Source: Limnephilus marmoratus (lineage: Eukaryota > Arthropoda > Insecta > Trichoptera > Limnephilidae). Taken from it: 64,000 nucleotides of DNA. The DNA lies in NCBI GenBank assembly GCA_917880885.1, contig OU862909.1, positions 30,502,405 through 30,566,404 on the forward strand. The letters are read 5' to 3'. The notes beneath the pieces were generated by a model. The model saw only the letters and a program-made list of their open reading frames with translations, had not been told where the DNA came from and made no database searches. The translations under genes and the position numbers were made by a program. Shown piece after piece: positions 23,488-35,571 of this stretch; position 1 is the stretch's first letter, and every line of letters begins with the position of its first letter.

Positions 23488-24298
23488 GGCCACTTGCATC
23501 ACTTTTTTTTTAATTTCGGTTTAGGCAAATATTCTAAGACATTTTGCATTTTATTTTTTAATAGTATTTTTGAAACCCAGGCGATTTTTTTAAAATTTCA
23601 ATCCGAAAAATCGGACATTTTTTATGAACCGGAAAGACGGGACATAATTTTATTGGTGCGAAAAAACAAAATCATTTTAAAAAAAGAACGTTTTCCACAA
23701 GAAAGGGCACAGGAGAATAACGAGGCATACCAAAAATAATACATCTCATAAACATTTTTTTCCTTGATCCATCTTATTGATCATCAATCATTATAATGTT
23801 CAACGTCTATATCACTAAATCCAATGTAACATACCTGTACTTGTAAATAATAATAATAATAAGAATATTATAAAATTTGATTTTGTTAAAATCAACACCA
23901 TTACCATTATTACCATTATAAAACACGTACCGACAGCGTAAAATGTACGAGGTTCTCTTCATAACATCTGTCAAAAAGTCAAACCAAATGATAAGTTCGC
24001 AGAGCACAAACAATAAATCTAGTGAACGTTAAATGTCAAATTCAAAAATTCGCCTGAAACCAAAGTGTTGGCAAAAAAAAAATCAGTGTGGAATCTTACA
24101 AAATTAATAGGAACGTTTTCGGAGACGGGACATTTTCATGTAGTGATGTCACGGGCCCAAATAATGAATTTATTTATTTAAAAATAAATAAATAAACTGT
24201 ACATTTCTAAAAAAATTTAACAACATTTTCGTAATCTTAGTAAAAAAATCTATCTACACAATTTTTTCCAAGTCGTTATGATATCCACGCAAGTGGCC
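23488..24298. mobile_element. TA-flanked inverted-repeat element, 811 bp
   Basis: AATAGGCCACTTGC on the left is matched by its complement on the right, with TA on both sides. Body is AT-rich; the small frame at 23494-23739 has no recognisable motif. Confidence 0.6.
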
Positions 24299-24722
24299 TA
24301 TTGTAATAATATAATAAATATATTCGTGAAATGGACTTATTTCCAATAATCCAATTCAATGTTCCTTGTGTTAACCTAATCACCAAATTTTATCGCAAAA
24401 TATTTGTACAGCGACGCGCTTTGAGTGAAACGCGAGAAAGGGTGTTTTTCTGTCGAAAGTTGTGCGGGTGCTTAAATCAGTCAAGCGGACATCTCCCTTA
24501 ATCCCCTCCAAGAAACAATGAGAAGGTCTCAGGGATTATTAAGTATAGATAGGAAAGACCGAACAATATTTTGTCAAATGGAATAATTTTAAATAACTTA
24601 AAACTTTCTTTTCGCGGATTAATTTAACAGTTGATCTGGAGAACTTTCAGACTTTCAAGATCGTATGCATAATTTATGATAGACTTTGGGTAATTCAATT
24701 CAAGTTTTTTAGGCTTCATTTA

Positions 24723-25110
24723 AAATGACATAGACCCTAAGAAAAAAAAATCCCTCATGGGATGCCGTGAAAAAGGTTTATTTTTATGGAAAGGACAGAG
24801 AGGAAGTTCTGGGAAGGAAAAATGTATGAGGGGAGGGTCGGAATCTAGGGGTCAATGTATCCAGGAGTGTCGGACATATGTATCCACCCTTCTGCAGCGG
24901 TGGAAGGCGATGGGTCGAACGAGTCCGGCTGAAGACGTTAAAATGTCTTCCTCAACCAATCTCTCTCGATCCGACCCTCCACGCAGTAGGTGGACCTAGA
25001 TAAACCTCACCCACGAAACCAGGCACCCCTGCTAAGTCATCTGCTAAGTCACGCAGCGAACCACTTGGGGCGACCTATAGCAGTTTTCCAATAAATGGTT
25101 CCTGTACAGC
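24723..25110 (-). mobile_element. Family A copy, diverged
   Basis: ATGACATAGACCCTAAG, GGAAGTTCTGGGAAGG and CCAATAAATGGTTCCTG identify the family; hairpin and 5' tip are eroded, and CTAAGTCA is locally duplicated. Confidence 0.7.
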
Positions 25111-25228
25111 AAAGACTCCGTGCTAGACTCACCGTGTAGTTCAGGTGAATTAAATAATTACTTCGATGCCAAAAGAACATGAAGTATGAAAATGAAAATA
25201 GTATATTATGTATGTAGAATTTTTTTAA

Positions 25229-25540
25229 GGGCCATTAATCAGCCAGCGACCGAGAATTCATATTTCGTCGAAAGATGTTCTTACGATCGTACAGGGCGGT
25301 TCCAATAAGAATGATTAATTATTCACCCCACCAGCTTTTTTGAAAAATAACTCAGTACCGATTTTATTTCATTCAAAATACATATATACATTAAAAAATG
25401 CTGAAGGGTAAAACTATTAAAATTGTGTACTTATTGTAATTATTTTTTTATTGCAAGTATTTATAATTTTTTAATAATGTCTAAGCAAAATAAGAATGTA
25501 AAAAAATCTTAAATAGATATATTAGTTCGTAAGACCGTAA
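25229..25540 (+). mobile_element. TTAA-flanked element, right part missing
   Basis: TTAA at 25225-25228, then CAGCCAGCGACCGAG and GTTCTTACGATCGTACAG. Truncated where the inverted-repeat element at 25549 begins. Confidence 0.65.
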
Positions 25541-25548
25541 ATTAATGG

Positions 25549-25751
25549 TTCCATGCCAACTCAGAATGAAACCAACTCAGAAACACCTCAGAAAGGTCAT
25601 TAAAAGCTTTTAAAAAATAATTTTAAAATATCCGGTAACCCTAACCTAACTTAACCTATTTAACCAATTTTTTATATTTTTTTATCATCACTCTTAATGA
25701 CCTTTCTGAGGCGCTTTTGAGTTGGTTTTATTCTGAGTTGTCTGGTCACCG
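25549..25751. mobile_element. Palindromic MITE, copy 1
   Basis: CAACTCAGAATGAAACCAAC and AGAAAGGTCATT are matched in inverse by AATGACCTTTCT and TTGGTTTTATTCTGAGTTG. Its centre holds CCTAACCTAACTTAACC. Confidence 0.65.
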
Positions 25752-25805
25752 GTCTGCTTATTCCTTCTTAAGAACTTGAAGATTTTTATCAAATCTGAAT
25801 GCTGC

Positions 25806-26000
25806 ACAAATATTTCAGCTGCTCCTTGCCGTTGGGAGTCAGTGGAACTATTGCATTGGCAATTGGAGCGATTGGGGAAAGGAAGGAGATAGGGAAGGAA
25901 GCTTGGAAAGTACCTGGTTATTTGGACCTGGTCACCAAACTCGATTAAGTCATTTCAAGCAACGTTTAGATTCTAGGTTGCCTTTCACCAGGACAATACA
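25806..26000 (-). mobile_element. SINE-1 fragment, diverged
   Basis: CTGCTCCTTGCCGTTGGGAG, AAGTACCTGGTTATTTGG, CATTTCAAGCAACGTTTAG and CCTTTCACCAGGACAATAC follow the SINE-1 body order on the minus strand. Confidence 0.7.
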
Positions 26001-26072
26001 GGTAGAATATTTTCATCTTCATTTTTACAAACACTAAGATATAATATAATAACAAACATTCTAATTTCAGTT

Positions 26073-26233
26073 AGGGAACGTACCCATACTACGTGACACG
26101 TTTAGGGGGGGGGGGTCTTCAAAATGTCACGCTCCATACAAATGAGCGGCGGGTTGCTTAGGATTTTGGTCACCGGGGGGGGGGGGGGTTAAAAATTGCA
26201 AAAAGTTGGTCACGTAGTATGGGTACGTTCCCT
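26073..26233. mobile_element. Short MITE with G-runs
   Basis: Inverted ends AGGGAACGTACCCATACTAC and complement (28 bp), each followed inward by a G-run (26103-26114 and 26175-26188). Flanked by TT/TA. No coding. Confidence 0.75.
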
Positions 26234-26242
26234 TACCTGCGT

Positions 26243-26397
26243 TGATGTGCATGGGTGACCAGACAACTCATAAATTGTTCAAATAGTTTAAGTTAGGTTA
26301 GGGTTACCGGCTATTTTAAAATTATTTTTTCATAGCTTTTAATGACCTATTTGAGGTGTTTCTGAGTTGGTATCATTATGAGTTGACATGGAACCAT
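26243..26397. mobile_element. Palindromic MITE, copy 2, inverted
   Basis: GTGACCAGACAACTCAT, TTAGGTTAGGGTTACCGG and GAGGTGTTTCTGAGTTGG correspond to copy 1 in reverse orientation, with part of one arm missing. Confidence 0.6.
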
Positions 26398-27045
26398 GTG
26401 CATGATATGAAATATCCCCTTTTGTTTTTTTCCAAAATGAAACGTAATTACGCTACGTAAAATTATTAACATTAAAAAAACTTTGAATTTTTTAAATTGG
26501 ATCTGTCTATGGGAATCGAACAATAAAGTAGATGTAAAAATTATTTTATTTTTGTAACCGCTGATAGCGCAACTTAAAACATTTTTCTCCGATTGCTTGA
26601 GATTTTTTGGATGATTATTTTCCGCCCACATTAAAAAAATCATACCTCCAAGTTTTATTATAGAGACGTACAAACTGATTGTAGTTCTATATAGCCAATG
26701 AATTCCTCTATATTTTTTTTTGATTATCACATATTTGTAGGATTTATAAAAAAATATTATAAAATCGTGAACTTCTACTAACAAAAAAGAGAAAATTTGC
26801 CAAAATTGGCAGCAAAGCAATACGAGGTGTTTTAGATAGTGCCATATAGTGGCAAAAATCGCTCCAGCGGAATTTAATATTTGAATTGTAATTTTACATT
26901 TGAAATGTGTATTTCATTTGTTTAAATTTTTAACAGATCTAAATCTATATCACCAATGATTTTTCAAGTTTACTAACGATGTTCATTCGAAAAGTAAATT
27001 TCAGACGTCTCTCTCTCTAATTTTCAACAAAAAAATATAATTTTA

Positions 27046-27373
27046 TCTACCTATATAAATACAAATAAATCACCGAAACTATAACCAAACGAAACTAAAC
27101 GCGCATAACTTCTGAACGACTGTATCAAATTGAATAATCCTGTTTTTTGTGTTCGTTATTGTCAGAACAAGGTTTGTATAAAACTACTGGTGAGCTCTGG
27201 CATTATGAAATTTGTATATAAAAATTGCAATGAGTGGCACGCGAGCTGTTTGAAAACTGAATGTACCGGGACTGAATGTAAGGGGTGAATGGAAGGGGTG
27301 AATGGGAAAGGACACGCAGGGAGAAAAATGTCTTTATTAAATGGCATAGCAACGCATACCGGAAACCAGCTAA
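27046..27373 (+). mobile_element. Helitron-like element, old copy
   Basis: TCTACCTATATAAATAC near the start, CGCGCATAACTTCTGAACG, GTGAGCTCTGGCATTATG, GAAAGGACACGCAGGGAG, and CCGGAAACCAGCTAA at the end, where a family A tail fragment begins. Confidence 0.55.
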
Positions 27374-27440
27374 AATAGACCCTCCACACAGCATCCCAAA
27401 TATGACATAGGCCTTGAGGGAAATTATTGTCCTCTAGGGT
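27374..27440 (+). repeat. Family A 3' tail fragment leading into a minisatellite
   Basis: ACCCTCCACACAGCATCCC, ATGACATAGGCCTTGAGG and the hairpin start match the A/LINE tail; the second half of the hairpin (TTCCTCAGGGTCT in other copies) becomes the first unit of the 78-bp array. Directly preceded by a Helitron-like end. Confidence 0.65.
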
Positions 27441-27971
27441 CTGCGATAGTATCATGATAATCTGACAGTATTAATATCCCAGCGAATCTACGGTTGAAAT
27501 TTAATTTTCCTCTAGGGTCTGCGATAGTATTATGATAATCTGACAGTATTAATATCGTAGCGAATCTACGGTTGAAATTTAATTTTCCTCTAGGGTCTGC
27601 GATAGTATTATGATAATCTGACAGTATTAATATCCTAGCGAATCTACGGTTGAAATTTAATTTTCCTCTAGGGTCTCCGATAGTATTATGATAATCTGAC
27701 AGTATTAACATCCTAGCGAACCTACGGTTGAAATTTAATTTTCCTCTAGGGTCTCCGATAGTATTATGATAATCTGACAGTATTAATATCCTAGCGAATC
27801 TACGGTTGAAATTAAATTTCCTCTAGGGTCTCCGATAGTATTATGATAATCTGACAGTATTAATATCCTAGCGAACTTACGGTTGAAATTTAATTTTCCT
27901 CTAGGGTCTCCGATAGTATTATGATAATCTGACAGTATTAATATCCTAGCGAATCTACGGTTGAAATTTAA
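27431..27971. repeat. 78-bp tandem array, seven units
   Basis: Units start at 27431, 27509, 27587, 27665, 27743, 27820 and 27898: all are 78 bp except the fifth, which is 77. Each holds CCTCTAGGGTCT, GATAGTATTATGATAATC and GCGAATCTACGGTTGAAA. Because 78 is divisible by 3, long open frames occur on the minus strand (repeating ILILSDYHNTIADPRGK); the 77-bp unit breaks them. Not considered a gene. Confidence 0.95.
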
Positions 27972-28984
27972 GAATCCGACTCGAGAGTACAACTCAAAGC
28001 CGTTCCATTTGGAAACCATCTGTGAACGATCGTGTTTTTAACTACTAGTTTTAGATGATTGCTTATGACTCCAAGATAAATATTATAACTCAACTTATTT
28101 TAAAATAACTCAGGGGCTCAGTAATTAACATTACCATAAAACATAGCAAAGTCTTTTTAGAAAAATCGATGCTGGTAAACAAAAGAAGTTAAAGTTAAGT
28201 GTTACTGAGTCAGATTTTTCTTTGTGCATACTGTATAATAAGACTGTTTTCTGAAAAATTAAAAGTTTAAAAAATGTGTATTTTGCTCTCATGAAATGAA
28301 CCAATTCTTATTTGATTTTGGAAAATATAAAAACACGGTAAATATTCACTGCTTGCCATTTGATACTTTGTAAACACATTCACTTTAATGTAACTGTAAT
28401 TTATTTAATCCCTACTGCTTGACATTTATAGCCGTTTTTTATTGATAGCTTAATCCCATTTTGTGTCGCATAATCGGATTAAGCTGTCGGTGAAAAACTG
28501 AGTACTTGAATCTATTTTTTACAGAGCCAAGCTTTACTAACGAAAGCTCCCCTTGAGCAACAACACATAACACGTACCTTAGAATTATGTTTAAATTTTA
28601 ACATCTGAAAAAAATTGTCATTGGGTTAGCAGAAACAGGTATTGCTGTCATTCAGCGTGTTTCTAATAATTTCGGAAAACCTGAACTGAATTTTTAAACA
28701 AACAGTTGCGTTGCTTGCATACATTATGTTTTATAATCCGTCTTTGGAAAAGAACATTCCAGTGAAATTGAAAGAAGCCAACAATAATGTCATATTATTC
28801 ATTCTTGCACTCTAGCTCACTGAAAAGTCCGCCACTGGTTAGTATTTATAAACATATTTTGTTGATTCTCTTGATCTGTAGGCAAACGCCCAGTACCAAT
28901 AAGAAGTTATTACGCAAATAACATAAAATTTTTAACTCTTTTATACATTTCTACTCTTTTATACACGTACGTACCTACGTAAGT
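27972..28984. other. Anonymous AT-rich DNA
   Basis: No gene, repeat match or inverted ends seen. Confidence 0.5.
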
Positions 28985-29260
28985 TTTTTTTTTTCAATTA
29001 AAACAAAAAAAATGTTTCTATCACACGCCGCCACTGATCATACTGCCACATGTTACATCGGATCACGCGCAACGCGCTCTCTCTCTCGTCTATTCAGTGC
29101 TATTGTGACGAGACAGAGTGCGTAACACGTGACCCACGAGGCGGAGGATAAAAAAAATGCTTTCATTGAAAAAAATGTCATCGGACAGCAAAATGACATT
29201 TACATTTTATATTACAAATATGCTCAGGAATTGAGCCAGTTAAAATCCTTCGGGTAAGCC
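28985..29260 (+). repeat. Unclassified repeat, copy 2
   Basis: CGCCACTGATCATAC, GGATCACGCGCAACGCG and ATATGCTCAGGAATTGAG follow copy 1's order. Confidence 0.6.
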
Positions 29261-29591
29261 TGCAGATTTCATATGTGATATTGTATATTTATGAGGTTGC
29301 CAATAATGCGCTGCATATGAAAAATTTAACCCTTAATGGTCGTATAAAATACCGTTCGAGAAATATACATGGTTCTTATTTTGCTGGGAAAATACCGGAT
29401 AATATGTTTTCTGATTAAAATTCCTATAGTTATTGGCTAGTAAATAAGTCGTTAACGTTGTGTTCGAAGTTTCGCAATACAGTTGCAGGGTTATTTTTTG
29501 AGATGTATTATTCAAATTATAAAACATTATCGAATGATAAGAATAACATTCTAAATTTCAATTAAAAATGCGTTATCTTATATTTTTAGTA

Positions 29592-30278
29592 CAATTCACA
29601 TTTCGTCAAAAGGTGTTCTTACGATCGTACGGGGGCGATTCCAATAAGAAAGATTAATTAATCTCCGTGCCAGCGTTTTAAAATTATAACTCTATATCGA
29701 TTTTATTTCATTCCAAATTTGCTTTAATTTATACCTACATCAAAAAATGCTGAAAGGTGTGATGATAAAACTATCAAAATTGTGTAATTTTTCTAATTAT
29801 TTTTTTATCATAAGTATTTATCATTTTTTAAATAATATCTAAGCAAAATAAGAGTGAAAAAAAATCTGAAATATATTAATTTGGAAGACCGTAAATAGAT
29901 AGACAATATAGAGAAATTTTTGTTATAAATAAGTGTTCGGATATTTTTTTTAATGATTTTATTTGAACTAAAATTAAAATTTTGGAACATGCGTTTACTA
30001 GATAACGTATTGATTAACAATAATGTATGATTACATGGTTTGAAATATGTTTTGTAAAATAAGATTTTTCGTTTGAAAATTTAACCAATCTGCCAAGGAC
30101 CTAAGGTATAACCTTAGTATACTAAAAATAATTTTTTTTTCTCAAAATTTAAAACATCGTTTACTAGATAAAAGAACAATCTTTCGAAATCAATTTATAA
30201 TTTTTTGTGAAAAACTGTCAATACATCTAAAATTTGATTTAAAATGACGTATTTCCGGTTTTCTCTGCTTATACCCTC
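29592..30278 (+). mobile_element. TTAA-flanked element, left end missing
   Basis: GTTCTTACGATCGTACGG, ATAAGTATTTATCATTTTTT and GTATTTCCGGTTTTCTCTGC, ending before TTAA at 30279. Confidence 0.65.
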
Positions 30279-30566
30279 TTAACGGTTAATAGTTGCCTTC
30301 CAAGCATTCATTCTGCACCCCGTATAACTAAAAAAAATCGTCAAAATCGAGGTTTTGTATTTCCCTGTTTTCTCCTCCAAAAATGAACCGATTTAAAGAT
30401 TATTTTCATCAACTATATTAGAATAAAACATTATAATGTCTGCACGTTTTTTTTACACATTGTTAAATTAGTATACTGATAGTCAATTGATAACATTCAA
30501 ACCAGGCAATGCAATTTTAAGGATTTTTAGGGGTCCTAATTCGTACAAGAAGTAACTTTTTTTCTC

Positions 30567-30913
30567 AATTTGGGAGGCGGGAATGGGTACCGCCGCCCGG
30601 GGAACCTTTATTGGATAACCAACACCTCTGCCATAGGTCACCCCAAGTGGTTCGCTACGTTTGGTGATTTAGCAGGGGTGCCCGGGTTCATGGGGTGAGG
30701 TTTGTCTAGGTCTTGGAGGCGGATGACCAAGACACACTGAACCCCAGATTCCTACCCACCCCTTAAACCCTTTTCCTTCCCAGAACTCTCCTCTCCTTCC
30801 TTTCCTTAAAATAACCCTCCACACAGCATCCCCAAAGATGACATAGGCCCTGAGGGAAATTATTTTTCTCAGGGTCTCCTGTGTGGAGCTCATGTAAAAA
30901 AAAAAAAAAAAAA
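30567..30913 (+). mobile_element. Family A copy with A-tail and short target duplication
   Basis: Starts AATTTGGGAGGCGGG, ends GTGTGGAGCTCATG followed by an 18-20 base A-run. AACTT occurs on both sides (30554 and 30913). It lies within repeat E: the uninterrupted sequence is seen at 180-340. Target duplication plus A-tail indicate insertion by target-primed reverse transcription. Confidence 0.85.
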
Positions 30914-30977
30914 CTTATCAAAAAAAGCCAAAAGTAGAGAGATGCCAGTGGTCGATGTCCATATTATATTAAAATAA

Positions 30978-31872
30978 ACAGAAATTTTAACAAAACAATA
31001 AAACTTCTTCAAAATATGCACTAAAAAGTAAAAAAAATTATTTCATATTCTTCTACAGCTTAATAATCAACTTACTTTTTCTACTCATCAATATGTAGGT
31101 ACGATTGTTATTTTTGGAGTCGCTGTCAGCCAAGGTAGGTTTGTAACTACATACATAGTTGTAGGTGAGATGTGCTTGTGACGCACGCGTGGTTTGACGA
31201 GGCGAGAGGCGAGAGCGGGCCGCGGCGGGAGGGGAACTGTAAAGTGAACACGCCGGGCCGGGTACCTTCGGTAACACCGACTCCAAAAATAACAATCGTA
31301 CCTACATATTGATGAGTAGAAAAGTAATTTGATTATTAAGTTGTAGAAGAATTATTTTTATTATTTTGAAATTATTTTTTTACTTTTAGTGCATTTTTTT
31401 AAGTCTTTTTTTTTGTTTTGTTAAAATTTCTGTTTATTTTTTGATTTTTAGTGAATCTGAAGTACACTAATTCGATTAAGATTCGGCAGAGTATCGTTAA
31501 TTTTCTCTTAAGAATTGGAGCATTATGTTACTTTGTCATGGATCCCATAATCAGAACCTAACCAAACTCTCATTAAATTACCCTTGAAGTACATCCTTTC
31601 CATTTAAAAAGAATCATTGAAATCGGTTAGCGTAATGTTGAGTTATTCGTCCATTTGTCGCGCACATACTTGATGCAAATTTAAGACTTATATGATTTTC
31701 TCGTGGATGCCATTGTCTGAATTGGGATCACACGGGAAGCACCAGCTTTCAAATAAAGAAAGAATCATCTATATCGGTTCACCTAGTCGAAAGTTCTGAG
31801 GTAACAAACATAAAAAAAAAATTGAAAAAAAAATGCATTCGAATCGAGAACCTCCTTCTTTTCGAAGTCGTT
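30978..31872 (-). mobile_element. Fold-back element D, copy 1
   Basis: Long AT-rich inverted arms (about 30978-31135 and 31274-31435) share TAGGTACGATTGTTATTTTT, GGAGTCG and TACTCATCAATATG, around a CpG-rich core (CCGGGCCGGGTACCTTCGG). A further one-sided stretch (31440-31872) ends GAACCTCCTTCTTTTCGAAG. The empty site at about 252 shows the boundaries. Confidence 0.75.
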
Positions 31873-32348
31873 TAGAAAACATTTGCACTAGTGTCAAAAT
31901 CCAGTAAGGAAATACGTTTGTATGGACAAAACGCCGCCCGCATTTCCAGAGGGTATCTCCAGCTGTGTAAGTTTGGGAGCACGTAAATTATTAATTCATA
32001 AGCAGGAATTATAATATCATAGGGCAATTACTACAACTTTTAGTTACTCCGAAATCAACCTTTATGAGTTACACACTAAAAACGTAACTTTCTTCCTAGT
32101 CTATGAATGCCACAAACAGAAATTGGAATCATCAAGTTATTTGAATATGTTTTTGTGAGAGTAGCACCATAAAATAGAATCGTTTATTTCTATAATTAGG
32201 TAACTCTAGTTACCACAATTGTTTTACCATGTTTCAATTAGGCAACTAGATTTAGCTAGTTGTAGCATCAAAATTTGTGTAATTGCTTAAGTTGCTTTCA
32301 ATTCATTTTTGTATGTAACAACTCTGTAAATCATTCCATTTTTGTAAA

Positions 32349-32699
32349 TCTGTATATATAAATCTGTATATATAAATCTTACATCACGATGTTTGTTAGA
32401 GATAAACTCCGAAACTACTTAAAAGATTTTGATGAAATTTGGCTTACTGTGTGTAATTTGGTCCAACTTAAATGAGAGGATAATTTTTATCTCGATTATT
32501 GTCCTAAATATTTATTATTGCGAATTAAATGTTTGTTATAGGACAATGCTTTTAATTATTTGTAAGTTCCATAAGTTTCTAACAAATGGCGGTGTGAGTT
32601 AATTTATCGACACAACACTTGGTTATCTAGGTTGGGTAACCATGCAGTAGATGGCGTTGTGTTTCGTTAGCCACAGGAAAGCGTGAAAGGATCAGCTAG
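32349..32699 (+). mobile_element. Helitron-like element, 351 bp
   Basis: TCTGTATATATAAATC (tandem twice) at the start, ACATCACGATGTTTGTTAG inside, AAAGGATCAGCTAG at the end followed by T. Same layout as 3722-4186. Confidence 0.65.
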
Positions 32700-33310
32700 T
32701 AAATATATTAAAAAAAATGATTAACCATCTTCTTATTTCCAAGTATTACGGTTCCTAACATACAAATCTACGATTTAACCATACTCTTCGGCAAAAACAT
32801 ACAACAACCAATTTATCAGATTGATTGCCATATTATAATTCAATTTTCTAACAAAGCTGATTTCAGAGTTACCTAGTTGTAGTAATTACCCTACGACATA
32901 CTCCTTAATAATTATTACAATACATTATTGATGTTCAGTTTAAGTCAACTCACAACTGTGTGATCTAAGTACTGCTTTGAGACTATGGATTCATCACACA
33001 TTAATAATATATTATTATAATCTCGTAACCCGTCATAGATACCCACATGATCCTTCTTTGTGGTAACATCCCCTTGGTGAGAAAATCCTTTCACAAAGGT
33101 AGAGTTATTATCTTGTAATGACAGATTACGATTATCCTTATTATAATATCTATCTATTGAAATACATAGTTTAGGTATTTAACGGCATTTAAATACCCAT
33201 GGGTGCATAACAGTGGAGTAACTGACTGGAAGTAATTTCTTAGCCAAACCTGATTTATAGTTAGTGTTCAAATTTTAACTTTTTTTCTGAAAAATGTAAA
33301 ATATATGTGT
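32700..33310. other. Anonymous AT-rich DNA
   Basis: No gene or clear repeat seen. Confidence 0.5.
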
Positions 33311-33912
33311 AGAATATAATATTTTCTTCTTGTGCCCTGTCCGTTCCTTGTCTCTGTCGGCTATCATGTTTACTATGTGGACTTTGTTTACTGCGGCCCG
33401 GAACAGCTCTACGATAAACTGGCCGAACCACTGTCTCAGGTTTTTCAGCCATGAGGTTATCCTTCTTCCAGGGCCCCATCTTCCGGCAATCTTTCCCTGC
33501 ATTATGAGATGCAAGATCTCATACTTCTCTGGATGTCTCATCACATGTCCAAGATATTTAAGTTTTCGGATGTTTATAGTTTTAATAACTTTTTTTAGTT
33601 TATTCACCCGAACCATAACATCTTCATTCGTAACCCTGTCCATCCAACTTATTTTAAGAATTCTTTTGTAGATCCACATCTCGAATGCCTCAAATCGCCT
33701 AATTAGTTCTTTAGTAAGCGTCCAGCTTCCATTCCATAAAATAATATCGAAAACACGTAGCATCTGACCATTCGCATTCGTAATCCAAGGTTTAGATCAT
33801 GATTGCAGAACATCTATTTCATGCGGATAAAGGTTGTACGAGCTTGGTCAATGCGGCATTTGATTTCAACCGAAGGATCCCATCTATCATTTACATTGCA
33901 GCCCAAGTATAC
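33311..33912 (-). pseudogene. Non-LTR retrotransposon RT C-terminal fragment, copy 2
   Basis: The minus-strand frame from 33763 to 33275 carries the typical post-RT region: LTKELIRRFEAFEMWIYKR, WMDRVTNEDV, KLKYLGHVMRHPEKY, QGKIAGRWGPGRR, SWLKNLRQWF. The upstream part continues in another frame (FIRMK..FCNHDLNLGLRMR), so there is a frameshift near 33763 compared with the copy at 5.0-5.6 kb, which reads FYGMEVW there. The 3' end runs into an AAGAAGAAAA tract, like the (AAG)n tails of this kind of LINE. The 5' end is truncated at about 33912. The same truncation zone as copy 1 suggests a shared 5' boundary or a duplicated fragment. Confidence 0.8.
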
Positions 33913-34923
33913 TATACTCTAGAAATATAATATACGTTTAGAATTATAATGTAGCGTAGAATGATAAGAAAGGCTAAGTACATGATTTGAGGTGAGAAAA
34001 CTATTCGGTACGAAAAGGATCTCTGTATTTATTTTCTTGAATGTGATATTTGTTATCGTATTATAATAAATATCCCGGTTATAATAACAAAAAATCTCAC
34101 TATAAAAACCATTATTAATTAATATAGACCTTAGTTTTTCGCGTTTGCGGTAACGCGAATTTAACAAATTTCACAAGAATAACGCGGTGTTCGCAATGTA
34201 CGGGTAACTAACGCGAATTTTCATTTCTTCGCGCGATTTCTCGTATTCTCAAAATAGTAGAACCAAATATTTATTTGTTTATTACTTTGACAAAGGTTTA
34301 TCTATTCTAATTATTTATTTGTCTATGATTTTGACATAGCTTGAATTGCCATAAAATGGAACACAGCTAACTTCAGGTCGTAAACGCCGGATGCTATCAT
34401 TGTTTTCAATAACGATTTTACTGTTTTCGATTTTGTAAAAATATGCATATGCCACAGCTTTTGCTGAAAAATTACACCTCTTCTCCCAAAATATCGTAAA
34501 AAAATAATGCAAAATTTTCGGTTATCAATTATCTACCAACATAGAGAAGAAAATTTATATTTTTCCATAAAGCTACGCTTCAAGTTTTAAGGTTACATTA
34601 TATTGGATTAATAATATGAACAGACATCAGCACGGTAAGGCAATAATTGAAATAATCCACATTTTGACTACTATAATAACGATGTGTTCTGTGGGCATAA
34701 TCTACTTCGTTAGGCGATAACGAAGCATTTTATGGACTTAATCTATTTCGGTTTCCGACAATGAAGTACTTTGAGGAACCAAAATATTGCGTTAAACGGC
34801 GTGGAAGTGTTTTGTGGTACTAATCGTTTACATTAAAAAGGATATCAATTCAAAAACATGAATTATAACGACAGCAGCCAAAGAGTTCTTAGTAAAAGTG
34901 TGATGCTGTTAAATATTATCTAC
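33913..34923. other. Anonymous AT-rich DNA
   Basis: Short minus frames at 33919-34167 and 34315-34512 have no motif. Confidence 0.5.
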
Positions 34924-34927
34924 TTAA

Positions 34928-35554
34928 GAGCCTTTAACCAGCCAGCGGCCGAGAATCCAAATTTCGTCGAAAGATGTTCTTACGATCGTACAGTGCGGTT
35001 CCAATGAAAAAGATTAATTATTCTCCGTGCCAGTTTTTAAAATTATAACTCAATATCGATTTTATTTCATTCCAAATTTGCTTTAAATTATACCTACATC
35101 CAAAAATGCTGAAAAGCGTGATGATAAAACTATTAAAATTATGTACTTTTTGTAATTATTTTTTGATCGTAAGTATTTATAATTTTTCAATAATGTCTAA
35201 GCAAAATAAGAATGTAGAAAAAAACTTCAATATATTAGTTTGTAAGACCGTAAATAAATAGACAAACTGAAGTATTTTTGTCACCAAACACGTGCGGGAA
35301 TCTTTTTTTAATGATTTTACTTAAACGAAAAATAAAATTCTGAAACCGCTTTTTCAGAAAATTTGTTGATTTATTTTGCTGCATGATTATAATATGATTT
35401 GAAATATTTATTTTTTTCAAAATTTTAAACATACCTTCACTAGATAAAAAGAACAGTCTTTCGAAAACGATTTTAATTTTTTTTTTAAAGAGACAATTCG
35501 TCTAAAATTTGATTTAAAAATGACATATTTCCGGTTTTCTCTAGTTATTTCCTC
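34928..35554 (+). mobile_element. TTAA-flanked non-autonomous element, complete
   Basis: TTAA on both sides (34924-34927, 35555-35558). Ends are short inverted repeats: GAGCCTTTAACCAGCC and, in complement, GAGGAAATAACTAGAG. TTAA duplication is known for piggyBac and Kolobok-type elements. No transposase. Confidence 0.75.
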
Positions 35555-35571
35555 TTAAGTTGAAATGGTAG

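Larger units (their letters stand above)
30545..31960 (+). repeat. Repeat E, copy 2 carrying two insertions
   Basis: E pieces at 30547-30558, 30914-30977 and 31873-31950, with family A (30567-30913) and fold-back element D (30978-31872) between them. The order and junctions match copy 1. Confidence 0.75.

Noticed and set aside
26347..26820. 157-codon minus-strand ORF
   Set aside because: No ATG at its start, overlaps a MITE end, Ile/Phe/Lys-rich composition typical of AT-rich noncoding DNA, no motif.
27424..28019. Long minus-strand repeat-protein ORFs (ILILSDYHNTIADPRGK units)
   Set aside because: They are an effect of the 78-bp array, whose unit length is a multiple of 3; the 77-bp unit breaks the frame and no start or splice context exists.
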